Positions 34,030 to 48,495 of a stretch of DNA of 64,000 nucleotides are shown here, one piece after another. Source of the stretch: Amaranthus tricolor (lineage: Eukaryota; Streptophyta; Magnoliopsida; Caryophyllales; Amaranthaceae); assembly GCF_026212465.1 (NCBI RefSeq), contig NC_080055.1, positions 19,411,451-19,475,450 on the forward strand, read 5' to 3'. Made by a program: the position numbers and the translations under genes. Positions within the stretch are counted from its first letter, which is position 1. The number at the start of each line of letters is the position of its first letter. The notes under the pieces were generated by a model. The model was not told where the DNA came from and searched no databases. It saw only the letters and a program-made list of their open reading frames with translations.

Positions 34030-37000
34030 GTAGATAGTGTTGGTTTTTATTGCCCATGTGTCAATTGTGGCAATGTATCAAAGGTAGATAGTGTTCTATC
34101 CTTAGGGAGCACATACTTCGATGTCAGTTTAGGCCTCAATATCATGTTTGGGTCTGGCATGGTGAGGAGAGAGTCTACAAAGAGAAAAGTGTTGTTGAAG
34201 ATGTCAATAATGTGGCCGATGTCAATGAGGATGTAGTAGATCGTGTTGATAGGTATGAGACAGATAAAGAGAATGTCGATGAGGATGCGAATCGTGTTGA
34301 TGAGATGATGGAGGTAGTCGAGGATTAGTTAGGAAAACATCCTTGTGTTTTTGACTTGTTGACAGAGGCTTCTCAAAAGCCTTTGTACCCGGGATGTACA
34401 AAGTTCACCAAACTAACAGCAGTGTTGACAACTTTCAACATTAAGTCAAAGTTCAATTGGAGTGACGTTAGTTTCACAATGTTATTAGAAGCGTTAGGTG
34501 AGATGCTTCCTGAGGGAAATGAACTTCCAAAGTCGACATATTATGCCAAAAAGCTCATGTGTCCTTTCGGCTTAGAGTACCAGAAGATTCATGCGTGTCC
34601 AAATGATTGTATTGTATCAGAATGAAAACGATAACTTAGAAGAGTGTCCTAGGTGTGGGTTATCGTGCTACAAGCGTAAAGGGGCTCGGGATGCTAAAGG
34701 GCCCCCGACTAAGGTATTGTGGTATCTTCCAATAATACCTAGATTCAAGCGCTTGTTTTCTATAAAGAAAACTGCATTAAATTTAAGGTGCCATGCAGAT
34801 AGGGTGAAAAAAGGTCACTTGCTCACACATCCATCTGATTATCTGGAGTGGAAGAGTATTGATAAGTTGTATAAGAATTTTGAGGATGAAGTTCGTAATT
34901 TAAGGTTTGGACTCTGTACGGATGGAATGAATCCATTCAGCAATCTTAGTTCTCAACATAGTAATTGGCCGGTACTGTTAGTGATATATAATTTGCCACC
35001 TAAGTTGTGTATGAAGCGTAAGTACATTATGCTTTCGCTTTCTATCTCGGGTTCTAAAAAAATCTGGCAGTGACATAGATGTATATCTTGCACCTCTCGT
35101 TGAGGATTTGAGAAAGATGTGGGATGAAGGCGTTTCCGTGTTTGATGCATATGCTAATGAGGGGTTCACCTTGCGTGCAATGCTTTTATGCACTGTTAAT
35201 GATTTTCCGGCATATGGCAACTTATCGGGGTATAAGAAAAAAGGGAAGAAAGCATGCCTAATATGTATCGATGACATGGAATCCACGTGGATTCCTAAGT
35301 GCAAATACGTATTCATGCACCATTAAAAGTTCCTTCCACGAGATCACCAATATCGTAAGAAGAAGAAGATGTTCAACGAGGAGGTTGAGGACCGTGTAGC
35401 TCGTCGACCGTTGACTGGTTGAGGTTTATGAACAGCTTAAGGGAGTCGAAACTGTATTTGGTAAAACAGGGCAAGTGCAAGGGGGTGAAGACTGATTATG
35501 GAAAAAAGAATCAATCTTTTGGAAGCTTCCATATTGGAGAGATCTGCAAGTTAAGCATTGTCTTGATGTTATGCATATAGAGAAAAATGTATGCGATACC
35601 ATACTCGGGACTCTCATGAACATTCCGAGTAAGACAAAGGATGTTAAGGTCGTGCGAGATTGGTTTGAATGTAAGGGTATTCGTCCGGAGTAATGGGCAC
35701 ATGTTAAGGTGAGTAAGAAAAGAAATAGAGCTGATGAAGTTGGTGGCAGTAACAAGGGAAAGGGCGGTAAGAAGAAGATGAGTAATGACAAATTTTATTT
35801 GCCTCCAGCTTGCTACAAATTGTCCAACGCAGAGAAGCGGGCATTTTGTGAGTCTTTGTATGGCATTAAGGTTCTGTTTGGGTACTCATTCAACATGAAG
35901 ATATTTGTGACCCTAAATGGTGAGTCAAAGTTGAAAAGCATGAAATCTCACGATTGCCATGTAATGATGCAAGTGTTCTTACCAATTGCAATCCGTGGAA
36001 TATTGCCAAAACATGTGAGATATGCTATTACCAAGCTATGTTCGTTCTTCAACACAATTTGTAGTAAAGTTTTTGATCCCTTTAAACTTGATGCTCTTCA
36101 AGTCGACGTGATTGTAACTCAATGTAAGTTTGAGATTTATTTTCCACCTTCTTTCTTTGACATAATGGTTCATCTTATTGTCAATCTCATTCGTGTGATC
36201 AAGCTTTTGGGTCCAGTTTTTTAAGGTGGTGTTATCTTTTTGAAAGACACATGGGTGTTTTACAAAACAAAGTGAGGAATCCAGCACAACCCGAGGGGAG
36301 TATGATTCAAGGCAATGTGAGCGATGAGATTCGTAACTTTATAGCCGAGTATTTGGCCATGGCAATGCCTATTGGACTTCCCATCTCTTGACATGAAGGA
36401 AGGCTTGAGGGAAAAGGAACAATTGGCTCCAAATCGATCACACCTCCTCGAGACAATCGTCTACAAGCACGCTTGTATGTGTTGCATCATATTCCTGAAG
36501 TCCATCATTTTTTGTGTGAGCATTTAGATATATTGCACGCAAAATATCCTTGTAAAGGGGATAGGGGATTGATGCAGTTGCATAACAAGATGTTTATTGA
36601 TTGGTTTCATAATCGAGTAATAAGTGAAGAACTCAAGGGTGTATTTGAAATTGTTAAGTGGTTAGCTTTTGGTCCTCGTGATGATGTCAACAAATATAAG
36701 GGTTACGATGTCAATGACTTCACATTTTGGACTGAGGGTCAAGATAAGAAGTCATCTTATCTACAGAGTAGTGGGGTTTCTATTTTGGTGTCATCTGCAT
36801 TTTACGCGAGTGCCAAGGATCAAGCGTCGGTTGATGCTAAATTGGTATACTACGGGCGAGTACATGAAATATGGGAGCTTGACTACTCTACTTTCACTAT
36901 TGGTCTTTTCAAATGTAAGTGGGTAGATAATAATTGACGATGCGTAAAAAATGACGACCCTTGTGTATTCACTCTTGTAGACTTAGCTTGTTTCAGTGAT

Positions 37001-37190
37001 AGTAAGGAGCCATTCATACTAGCCACACAAGCCAAGCAAGTATTCTACATTGTAGACCCGTCTGATAAAAAATGGTCTATTGTTGTACCGGGAAAAAAAA
37101 GTATCCTTGGTATAGGTGATGTTGAGGATAAGGAAGAATATGAAGCTTTTGAAAACTCCCCGCCCTTTATCAATCCAAAATCAGTGGATT
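34030..37190 (+). pseudogene. CACTA TNP2-like transposase pseudogene
   Basis: Blocks in order: YCPCVNCGN ... YHVWVWHGEE (transposase-associated N-terminal domain, 34050-34165); SKFNWSDVSFTMLLEALGEM; ECPRCGLSCYK zinc-binding pair; the Transposase_21 core with GLCTDGMNPFSNLSSQHSNW, GSDIDVYLAPLVEDLRKMW around 35050-35120, and LDVMHIEKNVCDTILGTLMN (35555-35615); then DUF4218-like (LPIAIRGILPKHVRYAI, 35970-36035) and DUF4216-like segments (VHEIWELDYSTFTIGLFKC, 36865-36915). At least six frameshifts or stops break it. It would excise and insert CACTA ends in the nucleus; this copy cannot. Confidence 0.9.
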
Positions 37191-37719
37191 AAGAGGATGT
37201 AGATGTTGATTATATGCGTGTAGATCATATGGAAGGAATACATTTGAATTAAGTGATTCATAAGGTATGAATTTTAAAGCTTTAAAAACTTTTTTGACAC
37301 TTTCGCGCATAAAGAACTTGGTTTGTTTTGCATAAAACCTTGCACACAACACTATTTGGTATATATTATTGTATTGAAGTTGGTTAGAATTGAAAATCAT
37401 AGTTATATGCTAGAAATTACGTGCTAAGTTAAGATTTTAAGGTTTTTTAAGCTTTTTGGCACTTTCGCGCATAAAGTAAACTTGATTTGTTTTGCATGAA
37501 ACATTGCAAACAACACTAAATTGGTATACTATTGTGTTAACATGGTTAGAATTGTAAATTATAGTCATATTCTTAATTGTTTTAATACTACAAAATTCAG
37601 ACATTATTATTTTAATACTACAAAATTTAAGCACACAAAACTATTTCAGTATCTTACAATTTAGGTATTATTGTTTAATTGTTTTAATTACCGAATTACT
37701 GACAAAATTTTCTTATTCA

Positions 37720-39473
<1,754 letters not shown>

Positions 39474-39879
39474 CGAAAACAATGATGCTGTAAGTATTTA
39501 TTACGTTCTTAAATTATAATATTATATATTTACTACAATTGGTAAAATCTAATGTTTATGTATCATTTAATTTAATATTATATTATAGGTTTTATACAAC
39601 ACTCCAAGGGAAACACACTCTTTGAGAGATATGGAAATGCGCGAATTGAAAGACAAGATTGCCGCGTATCTTGCTAATTTTTGTTCTTGGTAAATAATGT
39701 AATTAATTAGTTTAGATTTAGGACTTTAATTTGTATATGTACATATTATTATATATACGATCGAGAGTTTACAAAGAGATTATTGGTGATTATTGGTCAT
39801 AATTGGTGATTATCATTGGATTATTATATTGTACATTAATCATTGGATTATTTATTAATAAAAAAGAAAAAAAATAATA

Positions 39880-40130
39880 TGCTATATGCTGCGGGCATAC
39901 TAAAACCGCAGCATATAGTGTTACACTATATGTTGCGGTTTTAGGAGGCCCGCAGCATATAGTCTTACACTATATGCTGCGGTTTTGTTAGGCCGGCAGC
40001 ATATAGGCTTTTTTTGTGCTTCGGTTTAAAACCACAACATTTCAAATAGGCCATCTGCTGATATCAATAATGCTTGGGGCCTAAACCGCAGCATATTATG
40101 GCAAAAAAACCGCAGCAAATGAGCATTTTT
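39880..40130. repeat. CACTA right subterminal repeats
   Basis: Inverted and direct copies of CCGCAGCATATA / TATATGCTGCGGTTTT at about 39886, 39906, 39925, 39953, 39976 and onward, mirrored by the left subterminal set at 33300-33395. Confidence 0.85.
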
Positions 40131-40214
40131 CCACTAGTGTACCTATTTAGTTCATTAATAATATATCACTCTATTAGCCATATATATGCTATATTTTTTG
40201 CCTTCTCGTCCCAT

Positions 40215-40756
40215 TAGAGGTGAAAGTTATTTGAATAAAATAATAAACCAAATCAATCAAAACCGAATAAGAATTATGGTTTGGACTTTTCATAATGGTT
40301 TTGATTTGGATTGAGAATTTCTAAATCGAAATAATGTTGTTTGGATTAGGTTTAAGCCTAGTAACAATCGAAAACCGAAATTTCAAACCGAATTAGAATA
40401 GGAATTCACTTGACTTTTAGTAGGCGATACTAAGAACAATTCATGCTCTCTTACAAGATAAGCCTTTAATCAATAATTCAAGTTTTACTTTTTCATTCCT
40501 ACTTTTGCTACTTTGACTTTTAATTTTTTGTTTATGATTTTGATTTTCAAATTCAATTCGTAGTTTATATTTGTTTTTAAGGAGTAATTTGGTATGGATT
40601 GGAGTTTAAAAGTTTAAATTGAATTAATTTGGTTTGGTTTGATTTGGATTCTGACCAAATTTGGTTTGGATTTGGAATGAAAAGCAAAAAACTGAATTCA
40701 ATTTGATTTATTTAGTTTTTCAAAAAATCAAATTGCAAACCAAACTTTCACCCCTA
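40215..40756. mobile_element. hAT-like MITE, 542 bp
   Basis: Left end TAGAGGTGAAAGTT and right end AACTTTCACCCCTA are inverted repeats with one mismatch. The interior is built from AAACCGAAT/ATTTGGTTTGGAT variants on both strands, typical hAT subterminal repeats. The 8-bp flanks CGTCCCAT/TTTCTCAT agree at 5 of 8 positions. Confidence 0.65.
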
Positions 40757-41122
40757 TTTCTCATACTTCCCTATGACCACCTTTCAAATTATTGTAGTTC
40801 TCTAATAACCTTATCACCCTTATTCCTTACTTAAGCTCAAAATAAGCAATAGTAAAAACAAAACAAGCAATCATAAGGCAAAATAAGCTATACAAAATTG
40901 ACATGATTTAATATTAATTTTAGACTTACAAAATATTATTAAATCTGTCTAAAAATATGCAAGCATATTCACATAAAAATAGATAATCATACAACATATC
41001 AATATGGGTACAAAAGCGCTCATGGAAGTACTTCCAACTCTACTTAATTCCCTTGCATCGATATATTGTATCTTCTTCTGCTTTTTAACCGACATCTTTG
41101 TTTACATTTGGTTTTGTTAAGT
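40757..41122. other. Intergenic, no gene recognised
   Basis: Spacer between the hAT MITE and the minus-strand Copia element; no open frame or repeat recognised. Confidence 0.4.
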
Positions 41123-41354
41123 CTAACTGATAGAATATGCACTTTATGAAAGGAAGAAACACATTGTAAAACAGAAAACAGAAAGCTACTGTATTATTAA
41201 TTGAATGAAAGGAACAATAAGGGCTCTTTATATAGGGAGAGCCAAGAAAACAGAAAGAAGGAAGAAAAGCTAGTTATTCTAACTAACTGTACAAAAAATA
41301 AAATAACAAACTAAAGTAATGACTAACTAACTAAGGAGGTAGATTACATGGTTA

Positions 41355-41371
41355 CCCCCCCCCCCCCCCCC
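41355..41371 (-). repeat. Homopolymer G17 polypurine tract
   Basis: C17 on the plus strand, located where the polypurine tract of the minus-strand Copia element should be, next to TAACCATG of the 3' LTR. The first bases of the 3' LTR (TGTTGA in the 5' copy) seem to have been lost. Confidence 0.85.
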
Positions 41372-41454
41372 TACTCAAACATGGTACGTTGGACAGCATG
41401 CCAAGTTTGGAACACAAATTATTAAAATGATGAGATCTTGGTCAGCACATCGGC

Positions 41455-44400
41455 CAATTAATTAGTTGTAGGAAAGTAAGTCAGCTGAATAAGGCCTTCC
41501 ATTACTTTTTTCCGTGTGAAGTGACAGTCCACCTCGATGTGTTTAGTTCGGCCATGGAGAACAGGATTATAAGCTATGTGTAATGCTGGCTGACTATCAC
41601 AATGCAAAGTGATAGGCTTGAGGTTGTGTATACCAAGATCTTCAAGGATTTTAATAATCCAAGTGATTTTGGATGCGGTTGTAGCCATGGAATGATACTA
41701 CACCTCAGATGATGACTTGGAAACTATACCTTGATTTTTTTTTTACTTCTAACAAATTGGGGAATAGCCTAAGAGAAGAAGGTAGCCAGTGACAGAGCGC
41801 TTAGTATCTAGACAAGCTACCCAATCCAAATCAGAGAAGGCTTGGAGGGTGATTTGGTCAATAGCTTTAAGGAGGATCCCTTAGTCAGTAGTGGAGTAAA
41901 CATTGTTAAGGGTATGAAGTAAGGCTTGGAAGTGAAGTTGTGAAGGGTGCTGCATGAATTGGCTTAAAGTCTGGACAGAATAAGAGAGTCCATGTCGAGT
42001 ATGGATAAGGAAATTGAGCTTCCCAACAAGGGACCTATAGAGATTAGGTTCTGAAAAAGGGATAGGTGAGTCTTTGCACAACTTGCTATTCAAGGGCAAG
42101 AGAGTAACCACATTCTTGAAAATTGAGACTCCAGAATCACGTAGAAGTTCATGAGCAAAGTTTCATTGTGTGAGAGCTATACTAGTGGGCGAATAGCTTA
42201 CTTCAATACCAAGAAAGTAACTTAGGGTGCCAAGATCTTTGATGCTAAAGGTTTCATGCAGATGATGTTTAAGAGTGGTGATAGCTAAGATGTCGTTCCC
42301 TGTGACCAAAATATCGTCTACATAGATGGCAACAATAGTGATGAGAGCATTGATAACCTTAGTAAACAGAGAGTAATCTTGCTTAGACTATTGAAAACCC
42401 AAATGGACAAGCTCATGATGTAACCGAGCAAACCACTGCCTAGACGCTTGTTTCAGTCCATAAAGCGAATTTTTTAGTTTACAAACCATAGGAGGATAAG
42501 AGAGACCCTCTGGAGGTTTCATGTAAACCTCTTCATGTAATTCTCTATGTACAAACACAATTTTGACTTCAAGTTCATAGATTTACCAATGTTTTGAAGC
42601 CGCAACTACTATGACACATCAAACAGTAGCCATCTTTACTACGGGTGAGAAGGTCTCAAGATAGTCTACCCCGTACTCTTGAGTATAACCCTTAGCCACT
42701 AGTCTTGCTTTGAAACATTCTAAAGAACCATCAGCTTGTAATTTCACCTTATATATCCATCTACATCCAATGGTTTTCTTGCCTTGAGGTAAGGGAACAA
42801 TGTCCCAAGTATCATTCTCAGCTAAAGCTTTAAGTTCTTTGGACATAGCATCCACCCAGGATTGATCTTTGGAGGCTTGTTTGTAAGTTCTAGGCTCAAC
42901 CCACTGCATAGATTGATTAAGGTGTTGCTGATTTTTTGTGGGGAAGGAAGAAGCATTGACAAGGTTGCACCGGTGGCTTGTTTGACATACAAAGTCTTGT
43001 AAGTAGGCAGGTGGTGTATGGTTCCTGGTGAATCTGCAAAGAACAAGAGGATCAAGGTTTTGGGATAAGTCAATGACTTGGTTAGAAGGAGTATGGGTCG
43101 CAGGCATGGGTGCTGCTGGTAATTGAGTAGAGGAGAGAAAAATAGAAGGAGAATCATTAAAAATAGTAGGAGGTTACGTGTGAGTTGTTTTAGCAGGTTA
43201 GTAAAAAGTAGAGAAATGAGAGGAGAAATTGTGGTTAAGATGATAAGGGGAATGGTGTTCATGAAATGTCATATCTATGGACACAACTATTTTATTTGTG
43301 ATAAGGTTGTAGGCTTTATAGGCCTTTTGACCAACTGGATACCCAAGAAAAAAAGCTGCATCTGCTCTTGAATCAAACTTGTTTCTTTCTTGTTTGTTAG
43401 TAGAAACAAAACACAAATAGCCAAAAACTTTCATGTACTTATGAATAGGTATCTTAACATACAACTTTTCATAAGGGAAAACAAAATTTAAACATGAAAG
43501 AGGTAATCTATGAATGATATATGCAGCTGTCAAAATGCAATCTCCCAAAATTGAGAAGGTAAATTAGATTGAAATTTTAAAGCGCGAGCAACTTCAGGTA
43601 AGTGTCTGTGTTTTCGTTCCACAACTTCATTTTGTTGTGGTGTGTAAATGCAAGATCGTTGGTGTTCAATACCATTTTGTTGATATAGGCGCAGAGATTC
43701 ACCCTCACACGGTTCTTTGGCATTATCAGTACGAATGACAAGAACATGTATGTTGAACTGATTTTTAACAAATGAAAGAAAATGTTGTATAATAGTGGGA
43801 CACTGACTTTTACTTTTGAGAAAATGGACCCAAGTGGCCTAGTGTGGTCATCAAAAATTGTTAGAAAATAAGTACAACTATTATACGTTGCTTTAGAGTA
43901 AGATCCCCATACATCTATATGTAAAGTTTGAAAAGGTCTATTAGTCTTTATAAAACTTGTTGAAAAAGGTTTCCTTGTTTATTTTGCTGTAGGACATATA
44001 GCACACAAAAAGAATTCTTGAAGGTAGTAACATCAATATCTGGATACAAAGTTTTAATTTATTTCAAAGATAAGTGCCTCAAGCCTAAGGTGTAAAAGTT
44101 TAACTTGTTGTAGACTTAGTACTTTATTAGTCTCTGTGGCTATCATGCAAGAATCATCAACTTTCTTTTAAGCCTTTTTCCTCTGTGTGTCTGCATAAAA
44201 CAATCCATGTGACAAACTACCAAGAACTATAGTCTCCTTCATTGAGGGTCCCCGGATAACACACTTATTAGTAGAGAACATTAAGGAAACGTTTAAATCT
44301 AAGCAAAGTTTAGGAACACATATGAGACTGAATTGAAAATCTGGAACATACAAAGCATTGTGTAAAAGAATGTCTTTAGTTAATTGTATGTCACCTATGC

Positions 44401-45700
44401 TGGTCACTTTAACTTTTCTGCCATCAGGTACAGTTCTGTGGTGTTTAATACCTTCTACTTTTCGCAAATTTACAAAGAGACTGTGATTGGTACATATGTG
44501 GTCCATTGCCCCACTATCAATAATCCATTCAGAAGAAGTAATTTTAGAAAAAAAAAAACAAAATGTACCTGCTAGGTGGGAGGCACTAGCTTGATTAGTA
44601 GGTTCTTCTTGCAATTCAAAATCAACCTTGGGATTTCTTTGTTTTTCAAGAAAAGATAAGAGACTTTGAAATTGATCCCTACTCATACCTATGCTATCAA
44701 GATCAAAATGAATTGTATTATCCATTGGTCCATGGCTATGCACGTTAGACGCTGATCTTCTCCCATACTTGTGTCCTTGTGGATAACCGTGCAATTTATA
44801 GCACTTGTCCTTGATGTGTCCATTGCTTTTACAATAATCACAAAAGAGGAAATTGTACCTTTTGACATTACTACTTTGTCCAGATGCATTATTTCTTTGG
44901 TAATCACTATTAAACCCATTCTTGGGATATCTTCTTCTATCAGGGGCAAAAGCTAATGCTTTAGAGGAAACAAGATTGTCATTATTTTGACTTAACTCTT
45001 TTTGTGTTTGTTCTTGAAGGAGCATATGGTAAGCCAAGTTGGAGTTGGGTAATTTAGGCATCATATGTTAGTTCTAACTTGGGTATACTGCTCATTTACT
45101 TTCATCAAGAAATGCAATAGCCTGTGATCATCCTTTTCCTTAAGAACCTTCTCTGTCAATTTACATGTACATTTCTCACATGTACATGTTTGTGGAGGAC
45201 TCATATTATCTATTTCATCCCACAAGGCTTTCATCTTGGTATAAAATTGTGCAATGTTCATGCCTGGTTCTTGTGTGGTTTTGAATAGTTCTTCTTTAAT
45301 AGAATAAAGTTGTGTGGAACTGGTTTTACCAAACCTTTCTTCAAGATTGCTCCATATTTCATATGCAGTTTTTTAGTACATAATGCTTTTTGTTGTCATT
45401 CTTTCTAAGGAGGCAATGATCCGGCCTATAACCATGTTGTTACATCTATCCCATGCTTTTTGGGCTGTTTCTTCTGTTGCGAGTCTTGGTAAAGTGTCAT
45501 CAACAAAAGCCACCTTGTTCTTAGCAGACAAAGAAATCATCATAGAACGCTTTCAATCTCCAAACCCTATACCATCAAATGGCACAGAAACCAACTTTGT
45601 GATTGCAAGATCTACAGGATGCAAATAGTATACAAAAGAAAGGTCTTAGGTGTAATCCGAAGAGGCTGATATATTCGTCATTGTGCTGAAAGAAATAAGA
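41455..45700 (-). pseudogene. Copia Gag-Pol polyprotein, multiply broken
   Basis: Gag: FYTKMKALWDEIDNMSPP (45250-45190), then CDYCKSNGHIKDKCYKLHGYP zinc knuckle (about 44850-44790). Protease: WIIDSGAMDHIC (about 44530). Integrase C-terminal part: YIIHRLPLSCLNFVFPYEK and FGYLCFVSTNKQERNKFDSR (43515-43370). RT: CRWIYKVKLQADGSLECFKAR (about 42770-42710) and degraded YVDDI around 42320. RNase H: ITLHCDSQPALHIAYNPVLH (about 41620-41560). Frameshifts occur at about 45065, 44165, 43550, 43200, 42600 and 42120-41690. The knuckle followed by KLHGYP resembles the RE1-like Copia group. Not functional. Confidence 0.88.
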
Positions 45701-45981
45701 ACAAGAAAGAAACGATAGGAATCTGGGAGAAGAAGAAAATCAGTAAATTAGATCCCGCTCTGATACTATGATAGAATATGCACTTGATGAAAGAAAGAAA
45801 CAACTTGTAAAACAGAAAATAGAAAGCTACTGTATTATTAATTGAATGAAAGGAATAATAAGGGCTCTATATATAGGGAGAGCCAAGGAAACAGAAAGAA
45901 GGAAAAAAGTTAGTTATAAAATAACGAACTAAAGTAATGACTAACTAACTAAGGAGGTGGATTACATGGTTCAACACTAAC

Positions 45982-46279
45982 TTTTACTTTACATTCGCTA
46001 GCTCTTTCTCTGGCTTCTCTTTATCATTTTTGTTGTAGGATGTCATTTTTCAACTAGTTGGCTATGTTTGAATTCTCACATAAAGTAGGAGCAATTCTTC
46101 TATTTCACCTCAACTTTATTACGCATAGAGAATGTGTAATACTTTCACCATGAGTTCTCTCCCATAGGTAGAGCCATGTATTGTACAATGAGGGTACTTG
46201 ACATCACTTGAATTTTCGCTCTTGAAAATCTTTGTGTAGATGTTATGTATAATACAGAAAAAAATAAATAAATAAAATG
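45982..46279. other. Spacer between two Copia elements
   Basis: About 300 bp with no recognised feature. Confidence 0.4.
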
Positions 46280-46284
46280 AAGCT

Positions 46285-47418
46285 TGTAGAAATGCAAATA
46301 GATGATCGAATGCAACAACAGGGGGGGTGAATTGTTGTGTATTAAGCTTAAGATTTTTTCCCTAATTTTGCGGAATTATAACAATAAAATAAAACTTAAA
46401 CTTACAGTGAAACCTTCTTGGCCTAATAAGAAGGAAAAACCACGACCCCCCGGAATTTCAAAATACTTACTATGTTTTAGGCAATCAATTACAATCACAT
46501 AAAACAATTTGCTTCACTTGAAGCTTCTCTATTCTAGGCCTGTTTATCTTTCTCTTCTCTTTCTCTTCTCACGCTTCTCCTGAAGCTTCTCTATTCCCCT
46601 AGACTTCCATTAAGTCTAGTTACAACAAAACACTCAATTACCCTTACAAGGCCAAATTCTCAAGAGGATAAAAATTAAATAGTTGCTTTAAGAAAAATAT
46701 AATAAATTAATTGGCATGTGATAGCTGAAAATATTTTTCTTAATTTTGATCTCCCTTATTGGACACTCTTGGATGTAAACTGGTTTAGGCGTAGTTCCTC
46801 CTATTTATAGTGGAACAGCCGCAACTTCCTTTGCAAAATAACTTCCACTAACTTACTTGTTCCTAAAGGAGAAGATAGTGGAGAACCAGAAATAGAACCG
46901 GTTACCATTTACTAAAAATAGGAGACGATTCCTTCAAGCTAAAAATAGCATAGGAGTTCAATGAAGACCCTAATTAAAAGGAGACCTTTTCTCAATAAAG
47001 AATAAGTCTTAGGTTATTTTTAGATGACTAAAAATAGCTTTGCCAACCAACTTATTAATTAATTAAGCAACTAATTTAACTCTTAACCGTTACATCAACT
47101 TAAAAACAGAAAATAAAATATTTGCAGCTTTCCAGCCGATGTCTTCTCCAGACTTGCAACGTAGGAACAGTGTACTGTCTCCATCTACAACTTCCGTCAG
47201 ATTGTCAACTTTGGGAACAGTAGACAGCCTGTCTACTTTTAACGTCCTAAGCATTTATCTAACTTCTTGGATATTTACGACACGTACAACCTCCACGAAC
47301 CAAGTCATAGACTTCATCAACGATTTTAACAAAATCGGATATTTACCTACAAAACAATCTCTAAAACATGTTTGTTTATTTAAAAGTGAAGTCATCATCA
47401 AAACCTAAGAGACCAAAA
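46285..47418 (-). repeat. SIRE-like element 3' LTR
   Basis: About 1.13 kb, very similar to the 5' copy. It lacks about 30 bp (around 46405) present in the 5' LTR at 53747-53780, and has a different CT-rich microsatellite length around 46550-46580. Confidence 0.93.
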
Positions 47419-48495
47419 AATTCCCCCTTTTTGATGAAGACAAACTTATAAACAAACTTAAGTAAAATAGAGTAAAACAAAATTCTTAGAGCATACTAGA
47501 GATTAAAGCAACTCTAATTAACTTAGTAAATTAACTTGTTACAATACCATTTACCAAGCACTCATAGTGAAACAGTTTACTCTATATATAAAAACATAAT
47601 ATCAAATATGTAAAAAAAAATAATTAACAGAAATCCATATCCTTAAGTATTTAAAATGTAATCAGAACAATTAATCATATTCATAAACAAAATCAATCAA
47701 GATATTCATAAACTCAATCAGGAACGACATGAAGTTTAAACCTAGCATAACCATAGCACATTATCAGAATAACAATCATAATCAGAGTTATATCACATTA
47801 ACTTAACTGCCATTATTGGAGCAAGCAATATATTATTGGAGCAACCAATATAAATAGAAAGATATGAAAACTGTAGTATTCACAAAACTTCTCTTAAGTT
47901 TGTGCAATGTCTTCCCCCTTTTGTCATCGATCAAAAAGAATGAGTATAATCAAACCACAGCACAAATATGAATATTTTGCCATTGAAGAAAATCAGAATT
48001 AGTAAATAAAGGCAAGCACCATAAACAGCAATCCAAATATGCATATTGTTAAAATAACAGACCAATATAACCAAAGAAATTGTAGCAGCTGTTTCAACAA
48101 AAGAAATACAATTTTGTACCCCAGATGGCACAAAAAAAATTGTTTGATAAATTTTTACTGATAGATAGTAAGGCCAACAAATGTCCAATTCCCATTATTT
48201 AATTAATTTGAGTTGACCATATATTAGAAAAATATGGAAAGAAAGGAAAAAAAGAAAAAAAATATAAAACTTGAAAAATGATATTATCATATTATCTTGA
48301 AAAAGAAAAAAAATAATGAACACATGCTGCTTTGGTCTGATCAATTCAAAACATGCAATCAAGAAGACATTCATAGTACGTACTTTATTAACTGTATACC
48401 TGATCCCTTCAATAATTGATTTTCAATCAAGGTTTTGTGGTTGATTTAACCTTTTCAATTTCATGATGCTTCATGGGGAATTCTTGCTATCAACT
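47419..48495 (-). other. SIRE-like element 3' noncoding region
   Basis: About 1.08 kb between the RNase H stop and the 3' LTR. SIRE elements can carry an envelope-like ORF here; I find only short broken frames, no hydrophobic envelope-type ORF. Confidence 0.6.

Larger units (their letters stand above)
41128..45976 (-). mobile_element. Minus-strand Ty1/copia retrotransposon, 4.85 kb
   Basis: 5' LTR 45976-45769 and 3' LTR about 41354-41128, with perfect target duplication CTAAC (41123-41127, 45977-45981). Primer site TAGTATCAGAGC (minus, 45768-45757) directly abuts the 5' LTR, an iMet-type site with G changed to A. The 3' purine tract is a run of 17 G on the minus strand (41371-41355). The domain order GAG-PR-IN-RT-RH is present but broken throughout. 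Confidence 0.95.

Noticed and set aside
47139..47408. 89-codon frame conserved at 54525-54794
   Set aside because: Conserved only because both are the same part of the two LTRs, on the strand opposite to the element's genes.
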